64,000 nucleotides of DNA from Progne subis subis (GCA_022316685.1 JAKJHU010000030.1:18932893-18996892), one strand, 5' to 3'; counted from the first letter of the stretch, positions 24,101 to 37,369 are shown. Made by a program: numbers and translations. The notes: generated by a model from the letters alone, not told the origin.

Positions 24101-27100
24101 CTAAATAGTGGAGATCCTAATCTGTTCTTGTTTGGTGAAATTGTTCTGGCTTAAAATCTGCTTAATTATTCTTTGGAAGGGGGGATCTTAGGATGTTGAG
24201 CTCTCTAATCCAGCGCAGAGCAGCAGGACACATGGACTATGCAGATCATCTCCTGGTTAGTGGAATGTGCTGTATGTCTTCTTGCATGAGTGGGGTCCCC
24301 TTGTCCAAATGTTATGTGCCCATCAGAGATGTTCAGTTCTGCCCTCCAGGATTTTGAACAACCCTCAAGAGTTCAAGTGGGCTGTTTGTCCTCAGGCCAG
24401 GAGAAATGAGGTAGATGCATATGTGATCAGGTGTGGGTTGAGGAAAATGGAGTGGCTTCCATCCAGGTTTGCAAAGTGAGAATCAGAGACCAAGTGTGCT
24501 GCTCCTGACCATGCTGTCTCTGGATCACCTATGCCCACTCCTGCACAGGAGATGTTCCTCCTCTGGAAACTCACTCAGCTTACACTGTTTCCATTGCTTT
24601 AATTGTTATTCCCATCCCTGCAATTACAACTGCTGTGACATGGGTCAATAACAAACTGATGAGCCAGAGCCTTCCCTGAGGCTACTGCATGGAGCATGGG
24701 ATGAGAAACGGAGCAGGGGGCTTTCCAGCTCTCAGTTCACTACCTCCTGTCTTACCAGGGTCACTAATAACCCCAACTCAGGCAGAACAGAGGGCTGACT
24801 CAGCAGGACCCTCTGATAGACTTGCTGCCTGTTCCTTTCTGAGCTGATTGCGCTGGTGATGATGGGGAAGAAAATATATGGGAAGGGATGATGGACCTGT
24901 CACCTCCTGACAGCAGGCTGGTATGAGCCATGGGCTTGACTGGGGTTGGGTAGAATAGGGGGCATTTGAACTCTCTCTGTCCATTCCCTGGGCCAGTTCA
25001 GGGGTGTCTTTCCACAGATAACTGTGCTATGAAATTAACTTACAATTTTCCAAGAGAAGTAGTTCTTTCCATAGGAAAGAGTGAGCCATGAAATGACATT
25101 TCTGTCCTTCACACAGTATCAGGACACACAACTCAACCTTTTAACCAGGACAAGTTACTTTACTGATCTGTGTGCTGTGAACTCCCTTCCCTTGCCCATT
25201 CCCATTTTGGTAGGGACTGCATTCTTGGCATCATTCTCTGTACAATTCTTTTTCAGCATAAATCACTTTCCATTGTTCCAGTCCAACTGCCAAGTGTAAA
25301 AGAAAACATATATGGGCTTTGATTGCCATCTCTCCTGTTGGTAAAGGAGAAGTGCCAAACCCGGTCTCTGAGTCAAAGCTAACAGTGGGTGCCCAACACC
25401 TGCTTGGCAGTGGGGAGGAACAGTGATGGAGATGGCAAAGAACATGGGGATGGCTCAAGCTGTCCCTGGCACAGTGGAATTTCCTCCTGCTTAGGAATGC
25501 ATTGGTGGGACCTGGCTTTGAGCTGACTCAGGTTGGGTCCATAGTGATAAACACAGAATTAAACCCTGCTCCACAGCTGTCCTGTCCTTTCTGCTTGGTT
25601 GTTTGCACACTTGCTGGCCTGGTTTTGGGGGCCATTCCCATGAGGCAGCACCTGGAACATGCCTCTAAATGCGGCCAGCTGGGTGGATGTGAGCTGTGCT
25701 AAAGGTTTGTGACTTCAGACATGGACATCACCTGAGTCCTCATCCAAACCCACTAAAGACAATGGAAAGATCTCCTGGAGGCTTCAGCAACCTCTGTGTC
25801 ATGTCCTAAACTGAATTCAGGCCAACACGGGATCAGACCAACCTCACTGCCTAAGCAGCTTTAGGCTGATGTCAGTGGAGGGTGAATTCTCAGCAGCAGG
25901 GCTGGTGTTGAGGGGTGAGGGCTTCCTCAAAGCCAGGATGGATGTTGGTCGCCAGGTCCAGGAGTTTATGACTGTGAGCATGACAAGACCAGCCAGGGTA
26001 AACTTTAGAATATTGGCCTGGATAATGGTTAATGACTGACCTACAGAATAAATTATTGTAGGTGAAATCTGTGAACTTCAAGCCTAAAGCAGCCATGCTG
26101 TACACTCCCTCCACAGATGGTTGGTTCTTTCAAAAGAGAATGGGACTTCAAAAGTTATTGATTTTTTCCAAGGAAAATTTTCACTTTGTTCTGGAACTTA
26201 TTGCTACGTTGTAAACACAGGTGCTTTTTACTCTTTTCTCTAACCTTCAAAATTACTACACGACTCCTAAAAATTTGGAGGATGGGAAAAAAGAGATTTG
26301 GATAACAAGTTAAAAAAATTAAAACTTAGATTCCAATTAGATTAGCTAGATTTTTGTTGTGTAAATATATGCATATTTCTATACAACCCACATTATAAAA
26401 ATAAGGTTTAAGATGATTTTGAAAATGATATAGTCATTAATTCCATTTCTTGATTATTTTTGATAGCACGGTAGATATATGAAATATTTACATAGCCTGT
26501 GTATCTTGGGGATAGGAATCCTTTTTGTTCTGTGTTTGTACATCTGCTCCAGAGGACAGACACTGTTATGGAGACACTGAACACTTGTTGCTGCCACAAC
26601 AAGGACTCACCATGTCACTGTCATTTTAGAGACAACCTGTGGCCCTGCTGCATGCCACTCAGTGAGAGAATTTTTAGGAACCTGTTGAGGTACAGAAAAA
26701 CATTTGACTGATGGACAAGCCTTGCCAGGCTTTCTTTTTCATGGCTGCTGAGCAGGTAAAATGGTCTGATCAAGGCCCAGATCTTCCTGTGCTAAGTTCC
26801 AGGCAGAGGTTTGACAAAAGACAAGCTGAAAGAGTTGAATGGAATGGATATCAAATATGGCATATTTATAAATGCCATGTGGCACTTCCATAAATCCAGA
26901 TCCAGAAAGTTAAATTCAAGGAGAGGGTACAGGTGATTACAGAAATGGATTTTTTTTAATCCTTTTTTATTTCTTCTGGGACTAATGGAAAACAGTACTG
27001 CCTGGTGAAAATGATGTAGCTTGGACCTCTGGGAGATGATCCATGAGAACATGGCCAAGTATTACTTTGTTGTATGACTGCAGAGAAGAGGAGGGTCTGA

Positions 27101-28894
27101 AGAGCACCATTATCAAAGGAAGTAAATACTTGAAACACAAAGAAATAAAGTTGTTCTGTACCAGTCATGAGGCCAACATTTGTTGCTGTAAGCACAGTAA
27201 TCTCTCTGTCCTTCCTGCAAAATAGAGCCTCTCCTAAAAGTCCTGGATGACAGAGATTTTTGCTGATGAGTTTAAAGGAATTTTTCTGTCTTTTGTTCCA
27301 AACCCTGCAATGCCAGCTGGTTCACCAGAGCCATTCCCCTCCTGGAGTACTCACTGCCATAACCCTGTAACCCCAGCCTTGCAAATCAACAGAAAAGCAC
27401 TGCGCACCAGAGATGCCTAGAAACCTCAGCTGAAAGGACTCTCTGAAGGTGTCTGACCCAAAAAAGGACGCACAGTACTGTAGGAGGCCAGCCATGGCTT
27501 TATCTAGCCATGCCCTGATGTCCTCCAAGGACAGAGGTCCCATTTCTTCTCCTGGCTCACCTGTTTCCTTCTCACCCTCCTAATGAGAAAGGAGTCTTGC
27601 CTAATGCCCATCCTGAACCTCCCAAGCTGCAATGCCTGGCCATTGTTGTTTCTACTGCCACTTGATAGTACAGAAATTAATGTGTCTCAGCCATCTCCAC
27701 CTCCCCTTAACAGAAGGGCGAGGACATCAACGCCAGACAGTATTTCTTGGCCTTTTAATACAGTTTGCTCATATGGTAGAAAAGAGGCTCAGGGTGCACA
27801 TTCAGGCTAGGGACTAACTAGGACCTGATATCATTGATGTTATTTAGTCCATAGTGTTTTTCCTGGCACTGTTTTAGCTCATGGCTATTCATCCCCGCAC
27901 AGACTGTTCCCAGGCTTAGCCTGGGACACAGCATCAGCCAAGAACTGTTCCCAAAGACAGCTGAGATGAAGCCACTCAGTATTTTTAAGACACTGAGGTT
28001 TAGCTGTACAGTCATACTCCATGCCCTCAGTCACAAGAATGGGATATGACCTATCTTATTATATCCTGATTTATGTTTATATATCTACATATATAAACAT
28101 GTCCCAGAACACGTCTTAAGTGCCAGCTACCAGTTCACCCTTTACAATGTCCAGCATTCCCTTCCTGCCACCTCTGGGGACACAGTGTAGACATTCAGCT
28201 TTGTGTCACAGGAATTCCTCTCTGATGGTGCTGCTGCAGTACTCTTACATTATTTCATATACTTTAACTTAAAATATATATGAGTTAAAGGAGTAACATT
28301 ATTTTAGGTAACAGGAACAGTACTTGGGGCTACAAAGGATGCAGGGTTAGGTGCGAATCAGAACAGATATTGTCAGTCAGCTGGAGACAGCTTATCCTCA
28401 GCACTGTGGGTGAGACCAGCTCCAGAAAATGATATCTGAGCAGTGCTGATGCAGCCACAGGAATGAATAGTTGGCTGGAGGGATGTCTAGAGTTGGGAGA
28501 TGAGCCTTGCTGTGCTTTCCATTATCATGAAGGAAGCACTGAGCAAACAGCTCACACACTGCTGGCAGTCAGCAGACAGATAGACCTTCTGTTTTCATTG
28601 AACCCAAATAATTAATTTGCAGCGTTGATTGTTTTTTACAATACATCTGTATTTAACGTTTGGGTACTACAGCTGAGAACAAATAAATCCAAAACTACAC
28701 AAGCTGATGGTATTGGTAGCATAACATGAAAGTCCTTTTAGAAATAACTGAATTGCCTTTATGGTGCAGAAAGGACATTTTGATCTGCTATAACTAAAGC
28801 CTTTTACATCCCCAAATAAAAGATTTGTATCACTACAAAATAGCCAAGAGTCCCAAATATTTGTTCCTTATCAGGAAATTGGCTACAAGGGAAG

Positions 28895-28918
28895 ATATAT
28901 ATATATATATATATATAT
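28895..28918. repeat. (AT)12 microsatellite
   Basis: Twelve perfect AT dinucleotides; a potentially polymorphic microsatellite. Confidence 0.95.
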
Positions 28919-29699
28919 TTAAAATGAGCATTTCTAAAGGTCAGTTAAAAAAAAAAAAATACACAACATATCTGGGATTGCTGTCCCCTTTCAAACAGAA
29001 AGGAAAACTGCACAGAAAGCAGCACTTTGCCTCTTCGGGTGTGAAACTTTGCAGAATTTCTCCCATCTTGCTCTCCCTCATGGCCTGTGGGGTCTTGTAT
29101 TTAGTAATTACCCAGAGGCCAAAATAGATAGATTCAGCAAATAAATCCCAAGCCCTGCAGCTGTGAAGATAGAAGCGTCGGGAGGGAACTCACTCCGAGC
29201 CTGTGATGCGACACGCTGCTGTGAGAGTGCTCCAGAAGCCACGGGATAACTCATGGGAACGGGAAAACAGCACGCTCTAGTGGGGAAATTATTAAAGTCA
29301 GTCAGAAAACAAACCTGTACTGAGTACTGCATGTGAGAGCAGCTTCCTGTCCCTATCCAGTGTTCCTTCCCCCATCACTGTGCGTCTCCTGCCACTTGTT
29401 GCCCCTGGTACCCCTAAGCCCAGGCAGGGGGACAATCCTTCCAAGGCTGTCCTACCTACTGACACACACCTTGGGCTGATTTAAGCCCAGCTGGGTCTTT
29501 TAAGACAGAATCGGGTCTTTTCGCTCTGCCTGGCTGAGTGCACTTGGCACAGGGCACGTTTGCCTGTGCCAGTGTGGCAGGGCCAGTAAGAGGGGCGTAG
29601 GAGGACACTCGGGTCAGACCTTGATGGCAAAGTGCCCCATCAGCGCAATAATTAGCAAGCTCCTTCCCTCTTCCTTTCACTGTCACACAGTGGAAAACT

Positions 29700-29990
29700 C
29701 TGTCTCCATTAAGAAGGAGAACTCATTACTGGCAAAACAGACGCTAATCAGATATTAGTTGTAACCATTAATGAAAAAGCTAATGAGGTGCTGAGATCCC
29801 CAGCGCTGACTAAAATGAGTTAATCACATCTCACTGCTCAAAGGCCCATTAATCTGTATGCATGCTGGTGCTTCCCATTCCTCTGCTTATTATAGGAAAT
29901 AAAAAAACCTCCATTCTGGCTTCATTTGTGTGCACATGCTGGATCTCTGCTAAGCCATAAAGCCACGTTGCAAAACCTACAGCTGCTGAC
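29700..29990. promoter_or_regulatory. Candidate conserved non-coding element with clustered homeodomain sites
   Basis: Within 160 bp there are six TAAT/ATTA cores: GCTAATCAGATATTAG, CCATTAATGA, GCTAATGAGG, GAGTTAATCA and CCCATTAATC. The flanks are of moderate GC content with no simple repeat. The texture resembles a vertebrate enhancer in intergenic DNA. No alignment supports this here. Confidence 0.25.
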
Positions 29991-30733
29991 AAGCAGTGAT
30001 GTTCCCTTGGCCCAGAGGAAGCCACCACAGAGAGGTGGAATGGCAGCCACCTTCAAGGAAGCAAACACTGTGACCACAGCCGCATAAGAGTGATTTCTCA
30101 TTGCCCTGGCTGTTGATCTATAATGTTATTCCAGCCCCTACAAATAACAAGTGAAGAGCCACCAATGCCTCAGGTGAATTCCTCCTGAAGCAGCTTGTAG
30201 TTTTTTCAGCTAGTTTCCTGTCTTTACTGTTAGTGGGTAGTAATGATCTCACCTGGTCCCAGAGGGATATCTCTGGGATGGATGTGTAATTAGAAGTATC
30301 CAGAAACTGAGGTAGTTAGGTGTAAATTTGACCTACGTTTATTTCAGGTGTTGTTGGCAATACAGGTTTGCAGATCTCCAGAGATCCCCTGGAATCCACA
30401 GGATTCCTCAAGTATCTAGTTTATTTTAATGTGCCTGGAATGGAGTTAGATTTATTTCTAGCACCCACATAGTGCTGTGCTTTGGATTGGTGGCTGTGGG
30501 AAGTGACTGAGTGGCAGTGTGGGTGCTTGGCTACTAGCCAGGGTCAAATTACAACATGTGTGACCAAAAGCATCACCAGCCTAATTCGTGTCCAGCCCAC
30601 CTGTTTTTGATGCCTTAAATTTTAGCTTTCATGTTTTTCAGATTCTGTGCTGCCTAGGGGTGTAGCTCTGAGCCTCATATTAAGTGTTAGTAAGCTCTCT
30701 TCACAGAGCAGGTAGACAAAACAAATCCTTTCC

Positions 30734-31056
30734 TGCTGAGGACCAAGGACAACCATTACAAATTTTCAGGCCCAAAAGCACACACAATGGTGGACTGAAG
30801 AGAGAAAAGACGAAGGATGAGACTTCATAATCTGAAGCTGTACCTGGACAATTAACTCCAATATGCAAATGGACCAAAACTTATACAAGTGTGAGACCTT
30901 GTGACCGGCTGTCCATTTTGGGTCCAGCTTGGGTGTAGCCCTGGCCAAGCTCCTGTACTGCCCAAGTTGTACCCTTAAATGCCTTTTAATAAATACCTAC
31001 TTTATTCTCTTACCCCTGTCTAGTCTCTCTTCCAGGTCAGCTTTCCCAAGGCATCA
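30734..31056 (+). mobile_element. Putative LTR of a second endogenous retrovirus type
   Basis: The stretch from TGAGGACCAAGGACAACC through GACCGGCTGTCCATTTTGGG to AATAAATACCTACTTTATTC, then TAGTCTCTCTTCCAGGTC, has the layout of an avian LTR: a U3-like region, AATAAA at 30988-30993, and a CT-rich R/U5. The ends TG...CA are a guess, and no clear target-site duplication is seen (CTTT is shared on both sides). No retroviral gene flanks it. Confidence 0.5.
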
Positions 31057-31424
31057 CTTTGATGAACCAAACAAATTGGTAAAACCCTACTTTTCTTCAA
31101 AAAGTTTTTCAAAAGATCCATTTGCTTTATTTATACGTATCCTGTCTTCTCCTTTAAATCTGTTTATTTCTATTTCCTTACTTACCTATTCAAATCAAGC
31201 CCTTAAATGATAGAGCCTGTCAGCTTGCAGAATTACTCCCTCCAGCCAACTCTTTGGTGTCCCCAGTGAAAACCCATCAGTTATCAGTTTCTCCCATGCC
31301 TCTTTCCTGTGGCTCTACCACTGCAGGCAGGAGCTCTGTTCCTCATCAGCATGTTGAGGAGCTTGCTCACGCTTACCCACCCTCTGATAGCTGAATCCTT
31401 CAACATTCAAAGGGGAAAGAGGAG

Positions 31425-31710
31425 CTGAAATAGTGGTGGGACAAGGGGGAACAGTTTTAAATTAACAGGTCAGGGATTTAGATTAGATGTTATTAAGAAA
31501 TTATTTACAGTGAGGGTGGTGAGACACTGTCACAAGTTCCTCAGAGAAGCTGTGGGTGCCCCATCCCTGGAAGTGTTCAAGGCCAGGCTGGATGGATCTC
31601 AGAGCACCCTGGTCTAGTGGAAGGTGTCCCTGCCCAAGGCAGCAGGGTTAGAACTAGATTATCTTGAAGGTCCCTTCCAATCCATCCATTCTATCCAACC
31701 ATCTCTGGTT
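31425..31710 (+). mobile_element. CR1 LINE fragment (3' end, plus orientation)
   Basis: The CR1 sense-strand hallmarks appear in order: GATTTAGATTAGATGTTATT, GTGAGGGTGGTGAGACACTG, CCCCATCCCTGGAAGTGTTC, GGTGTCCCTGCCCAAGGCAG, GGTCCCTTCCAATCC and CATTCTATCC. It is truncated at the 5' side. Confidence 0.88.
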
Positions 31711-33864
31711 TTGAATACAGCTGTGAAAAAATTCCATTGCTTTTCTTTCTCCCCCACTTTGCTCTTGAATCTAGTTTTAAAGACACAAAATTTTGGGCTA
31801 AACAGACGGATGGGCATACAATTCAGCATCATAAAGTCACCCCAGGACACAATGATTCTATGACTGATGCTATGAAATCACTCCTCCATTTTCTACCACA
31901 TGAAACCCACTCTGGCGTTTGCACAGGCTGAACATGGCGTGTGGCCATAAATTGGACATGCTTCAGAGCACAGCTTGAGTATGGCCAGTCCATTCACACC
32001 CCCAGCCCCAGACTGTGGGTTTGGGATGGGGCTGAGGGAGCAATGTGCAGCTTCCCTGAATGGTGGCAGCTCTTTGAGGCCAGCTCCAGTAAAGGAGAGG
32101 AACACAAAAATGCACATGGGGAGACACGGCCAAAACGGGCTCCTTGATGTAACCTTGATTTGGGGCATCCTTGGGGGAACCCATGGTGCTGCAGGACGCA
32201 GAGTTTGTGGCACAGGTCAGGATGCTTTCCTTAGGGATCTGGTGTCTGGGTGGTCAGGGAGGCCAGCTGGTAGTTGCTGTGTAACTCTGGAATCTCTGAT
32301 TATGCGGAAATAGTAACTATTATGGGAAATGTCCTGTCTTCGTGGAAATGTTAATGTCATGGGGACACACAAACTCCCACATGGATATATTTATATTCTG
32401 CCAGCCAAAGGTTACCTTAGAAACTATAAACTAAGCAGTAGACCAACATGGTAAATTTCCATGTAGAAAATTTAACTGAAAACACAGAAATTTACCTCTG
32501 CATACAAGTACCTGACCGTGAAGAATTTCTCACTGTGTGAACCCTGTTTTACTTCATGTTGGCTGAAGACAATAAACGTAATGAGATCAACTACCTCAAA
32601 TTCTATAGAAAAGACAAGGGAAACCAGATTTTTAAGGGACAAGGGCTCCTTTGCCTTTTCATTCATTTGGTTTAATTGCTATTCTGACTGTGAGCCATCA
32701 AAGGAACTCCTGCCATGGACTGAAGCCATACAGTTCCCCTGTGGGTACTTTTGTTCTTTATTTGATGGTATAAGCAAATTCCCTGTCCAAGTCCTGTGGT
32801 CAGTCCATCTGTCTGCATGCTGCCATTGTTGTTGCTGCATGTCTTACTAGTCTCAAGTGGTTTCCAGATTGTAATTTTATGCAAATTACTTTCCTGACAA
32901 AATCATTTCAGACCTGGAAGCCTCATTGCATTGCACCTCTTGTGAATGGACATGAAGCAAAATACAAAATGATTTCCAAGAAAGATGTTTCTTGGTATTA
33001 TTTTACTTTGCTGAGGACAGCAGAGGAGCAAGTGCTTTACTTCTCCTCTGCACCTGAAGTGACTGGAATAGCTCCTCAGACGTGTGTTTCTACTTCCCAC
33101 TCATTTTCAGCAAGTGTGATTCTGGCTGGGCTGTATCCATTAATGGTGGTTAATATCTCTTTGATGCAATATGTTTAGAGCCTGGTTTGAAAAGCAAAGT
33201 GTCAAGCAGTTTCTGAGAACCTCACCCTCTGAAGATCACACTAGACAGCAGCTCTTACTGTGACCAACTTAGCACTGCCTGTGCCTGAACAGGAGCTTCC
33301 TGAGCTGACCTCTGATGACTCCCTGAGCTCCTACTATCAGGATGGTTGCCTTTCAAAGGGCAGCTTGCATCACTGCCGGACCATCTACCCTACTCAGGCC
33401 CTTAAACAATGAAAAGGAAAGGACAGATAAGGAAAGAGAGCAATGGATGAGGTCCATGAGAAGCAGCCAAGGTGGTGTTTCCACATGTAGAGCCATGGTC
33501 ATGCAGGTGCAGGTGTGACCTGCTGAAGTGATATCTGATCAAAGGGATCCATCTCCTGGATGGGGATTCTTCTAATGGACAGCTAAGCCAGCCATGACTG
33601 CAGTGCTTGTGTGACCATATCAGGCCCCAAAAGCAGGAATCCTCAGATCTCAGTCAGGTCAGACAATTATTTTCTCAAGTCACTGATTTCTGAGTCTGCA
33701 TTAATTTCCCTTATTTATCTCTTAAATGGAGCATAGATCTATCAGGAGACCCACATGCATATTAAGTTCAACTTATTTTCTCCAGAAAGGCCTAGAACTG
33801 CCATGTGAGCAGCGTGATGCCATGACCACAAGCAGCCTGAAACATGCCAATGTCACCCGAGGCA
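31711..33864. other. Intergenic sequence, no gene recognised
   Basis: About 2.1 kb of mixed sequence between two CR1 relics, with only short unremarkable open frames. Confidence 0.55.
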
Positions 33865-33916
33865 TCACAGAATCATAAAGGTTGGAAAAGACCTCTAGGA
33901 TCATTGAATCCAACTG
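33865..33916 (-). mobile_element. Short CR1 3'-end relic
   Basis: TCACAGAATCATAAAGGTTG, then GAAAAGACCTCTAGGATCAT and TGAATCCAAC. This is the reverse complement of the terminal 50 bp of CR1. Such very short truncated copies are typical of this LINE. Confidence 0.8.
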
Positions 33917-34044
33917 GATGAATATTAGGAAGTGGAATAAGCTTCATTACTCTGTTATGTGGCACAGGAGGTTCTAGGAGATAATCAAAATACTGTGGAG
34001 AAGAAGTGTGCACAGAAACACTTTGATTTGATTACAATAAAAAA

Positions 34045-34050
34045 TTTATT
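34045..34050 (-). terminator. Candidate distal poly(A) signal (AATAAA, minus strand)
   Basis: AATAAA on the minus strand is followed within about 35 nt by GTGTTTCTGTGCAC, a GU-rich stretch of the kind that binds CstF. A CR1 relic begins about 130 bp further on, consistent with sequence outside the transcript. Confidence 0.35.
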
Positions 34051-36202
34051 TTGATTCATATCATACTGAAAATTAAATAAATAGAATGTCAATGAATGAT
34101 TGTGTGAGACTTCCCACCATTAGAGAAAAAAATCATAATTGATTGTATAGTCAGAGAAAAGTACAAAGAAAACCTGGTCATGGGAGGAAAAAAGTGCTCA
34201 AGAGATTTGGCTTTGGTAAAAAACATAACACACACTCAAGGAGTGCTTCAGAGATTTTGCAGTGGTGGCAAATTCAGTCCAAGAGTTTGAAGTCTTGACA
34301 TGTTGTTAAATGTTTTCTGTGGTTCTTTTAAACCAAATAAACCCAAAAAGTTTCTAGCAAGAAAACAGTCTTCAACAATGCCAGTGGGAATTAATTATTT
34401 CCTCAGCATCATCTGTCGGTATCTCCTGATTCTGAAGGCAATTGAAAGAGCAGCAAAACTGTGGAGAAACTGAGACAGGAATCTAACACAACAGCCAGCT
34501 GCCTAAAGGGCTCTAGAAGAAGTTCCCCTAGAATAGAAACTTGATGGCACAGAATATTCCTCATCCTACACCTGGAGAGACCCATGCTCTGCTCTCCTTA
34601 CACTATGAAAAATGGACATCAGTGGCACACAGTTACTGCTTACTGTTGGCAACAAAATTAAATGGGAATTTCAGCTTGTTCCATGATGAAGACATTCAAT
34701 CTATCTGCATGTATGAGCTGTGAGGTTTTATATGTGCTGTCAGAGGCAGAATGTTCAGGGGAAAATGGAAATTTTATTAGAACAGCAAAAGGAAACTTTC
34801 AAAACAACACAGGCTAGACTACAGCTGGCTTCTTTTTCCACTGTTTTTGATTCCAAATTGACTCCTGTGATTAAAAAAAAATAAATAAATCAAGGGGATA
34901 AACCACTAGTTTTCTTCCAAGTCTTTCTAAAAAATGACCAAATGAGCAGTCAATGTTTCTGAATTACTAGTATTTGTCCGTGAGGAAAAACAGAAAAGTA
35001 TTTGAAGCTCCAAAATCCAGCCACACTGGGAAGTTATCACTGGCATCTTACACGTAGTCTTATACCTCTTAAACTTGCTTTGTTGGTATTACTGCAGCAT
35101 CTCACAAGAGGCATATTGATTAACAGCAGTTTAAACAAGCAGGAATGTTTAAAGCAAACAAACATGGTTCAGGCAGTAATGCTTCATTCTTGTACAAAGG
35201 ACGTAGAAGACAGTAAGCCCATCAAATCTGCTGTGCCTGTGACATGCAGGTGAAATCTGTTGGCCACTGTGCTGGGAAATGACTTCTTGACATGAGAATT
35301 GTGAACACATCTCATCGTGAGGATTTGATAATCCTGTCCTTTCCATATTGTTGAACTGAAGGGTCACATGAGCTGAGGGAGCTCGATTCCCACACAGACA
35401 TTTGGCATCCTGGGCTCTTCATATGCCATGGGTCCAGTAATACTCACGTGGGTAAAGCAATTCATGTTGGTGAGTGGTGCTGTGGCTCAAAATTCCAGCT
35501 GACCATGACATTGTGCCATGTACTACTGCCCTGGAGGCACCTCACTGGTAACAGCTGGTGCAGAAAGACAAAGGGATGAACCTTGGATGAAGCACATCAG
35601 TGTTGAAGGGCTTCCACTGATCTCAAATATTCATCTGCTTGGACATTCTGCCACAACTGGTGCATAGGAGAGAGGACATTTAGATGATGATTTCTTTTGC
35701 CATAAACTCCAAACAATGTGATACATAAAAAATTAAATATGCAATTTTTCCCAAGCCTTATCAAAAGTCCCTCAAAGTCTGTGGCAAGAACTCCTCTGGT
35801 TTCACCAAGGCTGAAAGTGGATCCATAATCCACAAGTCCTGTTTTCATGATATTGAGAAGAAAAAACCACTGTTCTCCATTCTTCACTGCATGAACTTGG
35901 ATTTATACTTTATCTGTCCTTGAAGCTTTAATGCATTGATTCCAGCAAAAATCTGTGGATATAAAACCTCCACTGTAACTTCCCTCCTGTCACTGCCTGG
36001 AGGTACTGACATGAATATACACATTCCTGCAGAGATGTATATGATTTTGAAGTCTATCTCATGCTCTAAGATCAGCTTGTGCAGATTGTGTCTTTTAGGT
36101 GTTGCTACAGAACAAAAGATTCTTAGTGTATAACTAGTTAATATCCCAAACCATGATTTATTTTTCCCATTTCATATTGAGACCTTGTAAAGAGATACCG
36201 CA

Positions 36203-36274
36203 TTTTTTTTTAATTTGGGGGGGAAAAAAAAAAACCAACAAGGGAAAAAAAAAAAAAAAAACACCAAAAAAAAC
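36203..36274. repeat. A-rich low-complexity tract in the probable 3' UTR
   Basis: T8, G7, A11, then a run of about 17 A and further A-rich units. Read on the minus strand it would be a U-rich block in the ST3GAL1 3' UTR if the distal poly(A) site is used. Confidence 0.8.
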
Positions 36275-37150
36275 GCATTTCCCTTGGGACTTGAATATTT
36301 TCCCATAAAAAAAGGTAAAAACTACCTTTAAAAATTGTTTTGTTTGTGTGTTCAAATACAATATAGGAGTTGTTACTATTGGTTTTGACTACAAAAGCAT
36401 ACCAGACAGGAGCTAAACTTTGGTTAATTTTCCCCCTTTTATAAAAACGTTTAATTTAGGGTTTGTCATCTCAGAAAAAAAAAAAAAAAATCACATTTGT
36501 TGCACAATTATAAAAGGCACATATAAATGACTTGAAGAAATCCCACTTTCCAATCTTAAACTGATTAAATAAAAATAAAATAAAATTCCAGAGTACTTTC
36601 CAGAAACAAACAAACAAGCAAAACCCTCAAAATTTACATATAATCAAACAAGACAGACAAGTGGCTAAAAAAGGCCATTTTTTTTTTTTTCCTGGAGTTT
36701 TCAGTATTATTTTCTCCATCATTATGGCTGTGTAGGAAGCAATACTAAATAATACATGAGATTATTTCATTCATATTTTCTAGACACTGCCAATGCAAAA
36801 TGAGGCAATGGTTGAAATATTTACTCCTCCAGGCAACTCCATCAAGTTTTTCCTTAATACAGCATGAAAACAGAAGTAATAAGAACAGCAAAGAGGTGGT
36901 TCAAAAAGAAGATCAACAGCAGAAGTGAATTCATTTCTTTGAGGTAATCCTTACTATGATGTTCACAGCTGCCTTAGTGGATCTCAAGTCCCAGAAGTCA
37001 TTTTCACTCTTCTTCAAGGATCTCCTGCCTTGCTCGAGGAGAGAACAGACACAGACAGCAGTTCCTGTGCTCAGGCTTCCTCTAACTGCAACAGGCAGAC
37101 CTTTCATCAGTAATTCAAGAATCGAGCCGTAGAGCCAAAGCAGAGATTAA

Positions 37151-37156
37151 TTTATT
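37151..37156 (-). terminator. Candidate proximal poly(A) signal (AATAAA, minus strand)
   Basis: TTTATT on the plus strand reads AATAAA on the minus strand, about 215 nt after the ST3GAL1 stop, in the context GGGAATAAATTAATC. The sequence just downstream is not clearly GU-rich, so use is uncertain. Confidence 0.3.
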
Positions 37157-37369
37157 CCCAGAACTGATTGGTAGCTCCCGGCTCTCTGTAGATAGAAAAT
37201 CATGTGCAGCTTGAAGCCGGTCCTTGGCCTCGTTCCCTGCGGTGTGAGATGCTCCAAATCCACCGCAGACCCACGCATTCAAACCGGGCTGGCGCCCAGA
37301 CCATCTTCACTGAGCTTTGTTCCGCTGCATGCTGGAAACTGCAGCCCTCTCTTGTCCCTGTGGCCAGGG

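Larger units (their letters stand above)
8483..30733. other. Large intergenic block, no gene recognised
   Basis: About 22 kb. I inspected the open frames (longest about 146 residues, near 18427-18867) and found none with a recognisable domain, repeat-free coding signature or splice partner. It contains simple repeats (8559-8617, 13731-13810, 16584-16688, 19652-19674, 21112-21131, 28895-28918) and candidate regulatory stretches (11940-12070, 28590-28760, 29700-29990). It may hold enhancers or non-coding transcripts that cannot be recognised from sequence alone. Confidence 0.5.
34025..37369 (-). other. ST3GAL1: Probable 3' UTR and 3' flank of ST3GAL1
   Basis: About 3.3 kb after the stop codon, with no other gene and no interspersed repeat that I recognise. 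It is AT-rich with several A/T homopolymers (for example 36203-36274 and 36475-36490). Mammalian ST3GAL1 has a 3' UTR of several kb, so a long one is expected. Candidate minus-strand AATAAA signals are at 37156-37151, 36162-36157 and 34050-34045. I cannot tell which is used, so the lower boundary is provisional. Confidence 0.4.

Noticed and set aside
1..34000. Exons of a neighbouring gene such as NDRG1, which lies beside ST3GAL1 in mammals
   Set aside because: No peptide segment resembling the NDRG family was found on either strand. The neighbour must lie outside the window if synteny holds.
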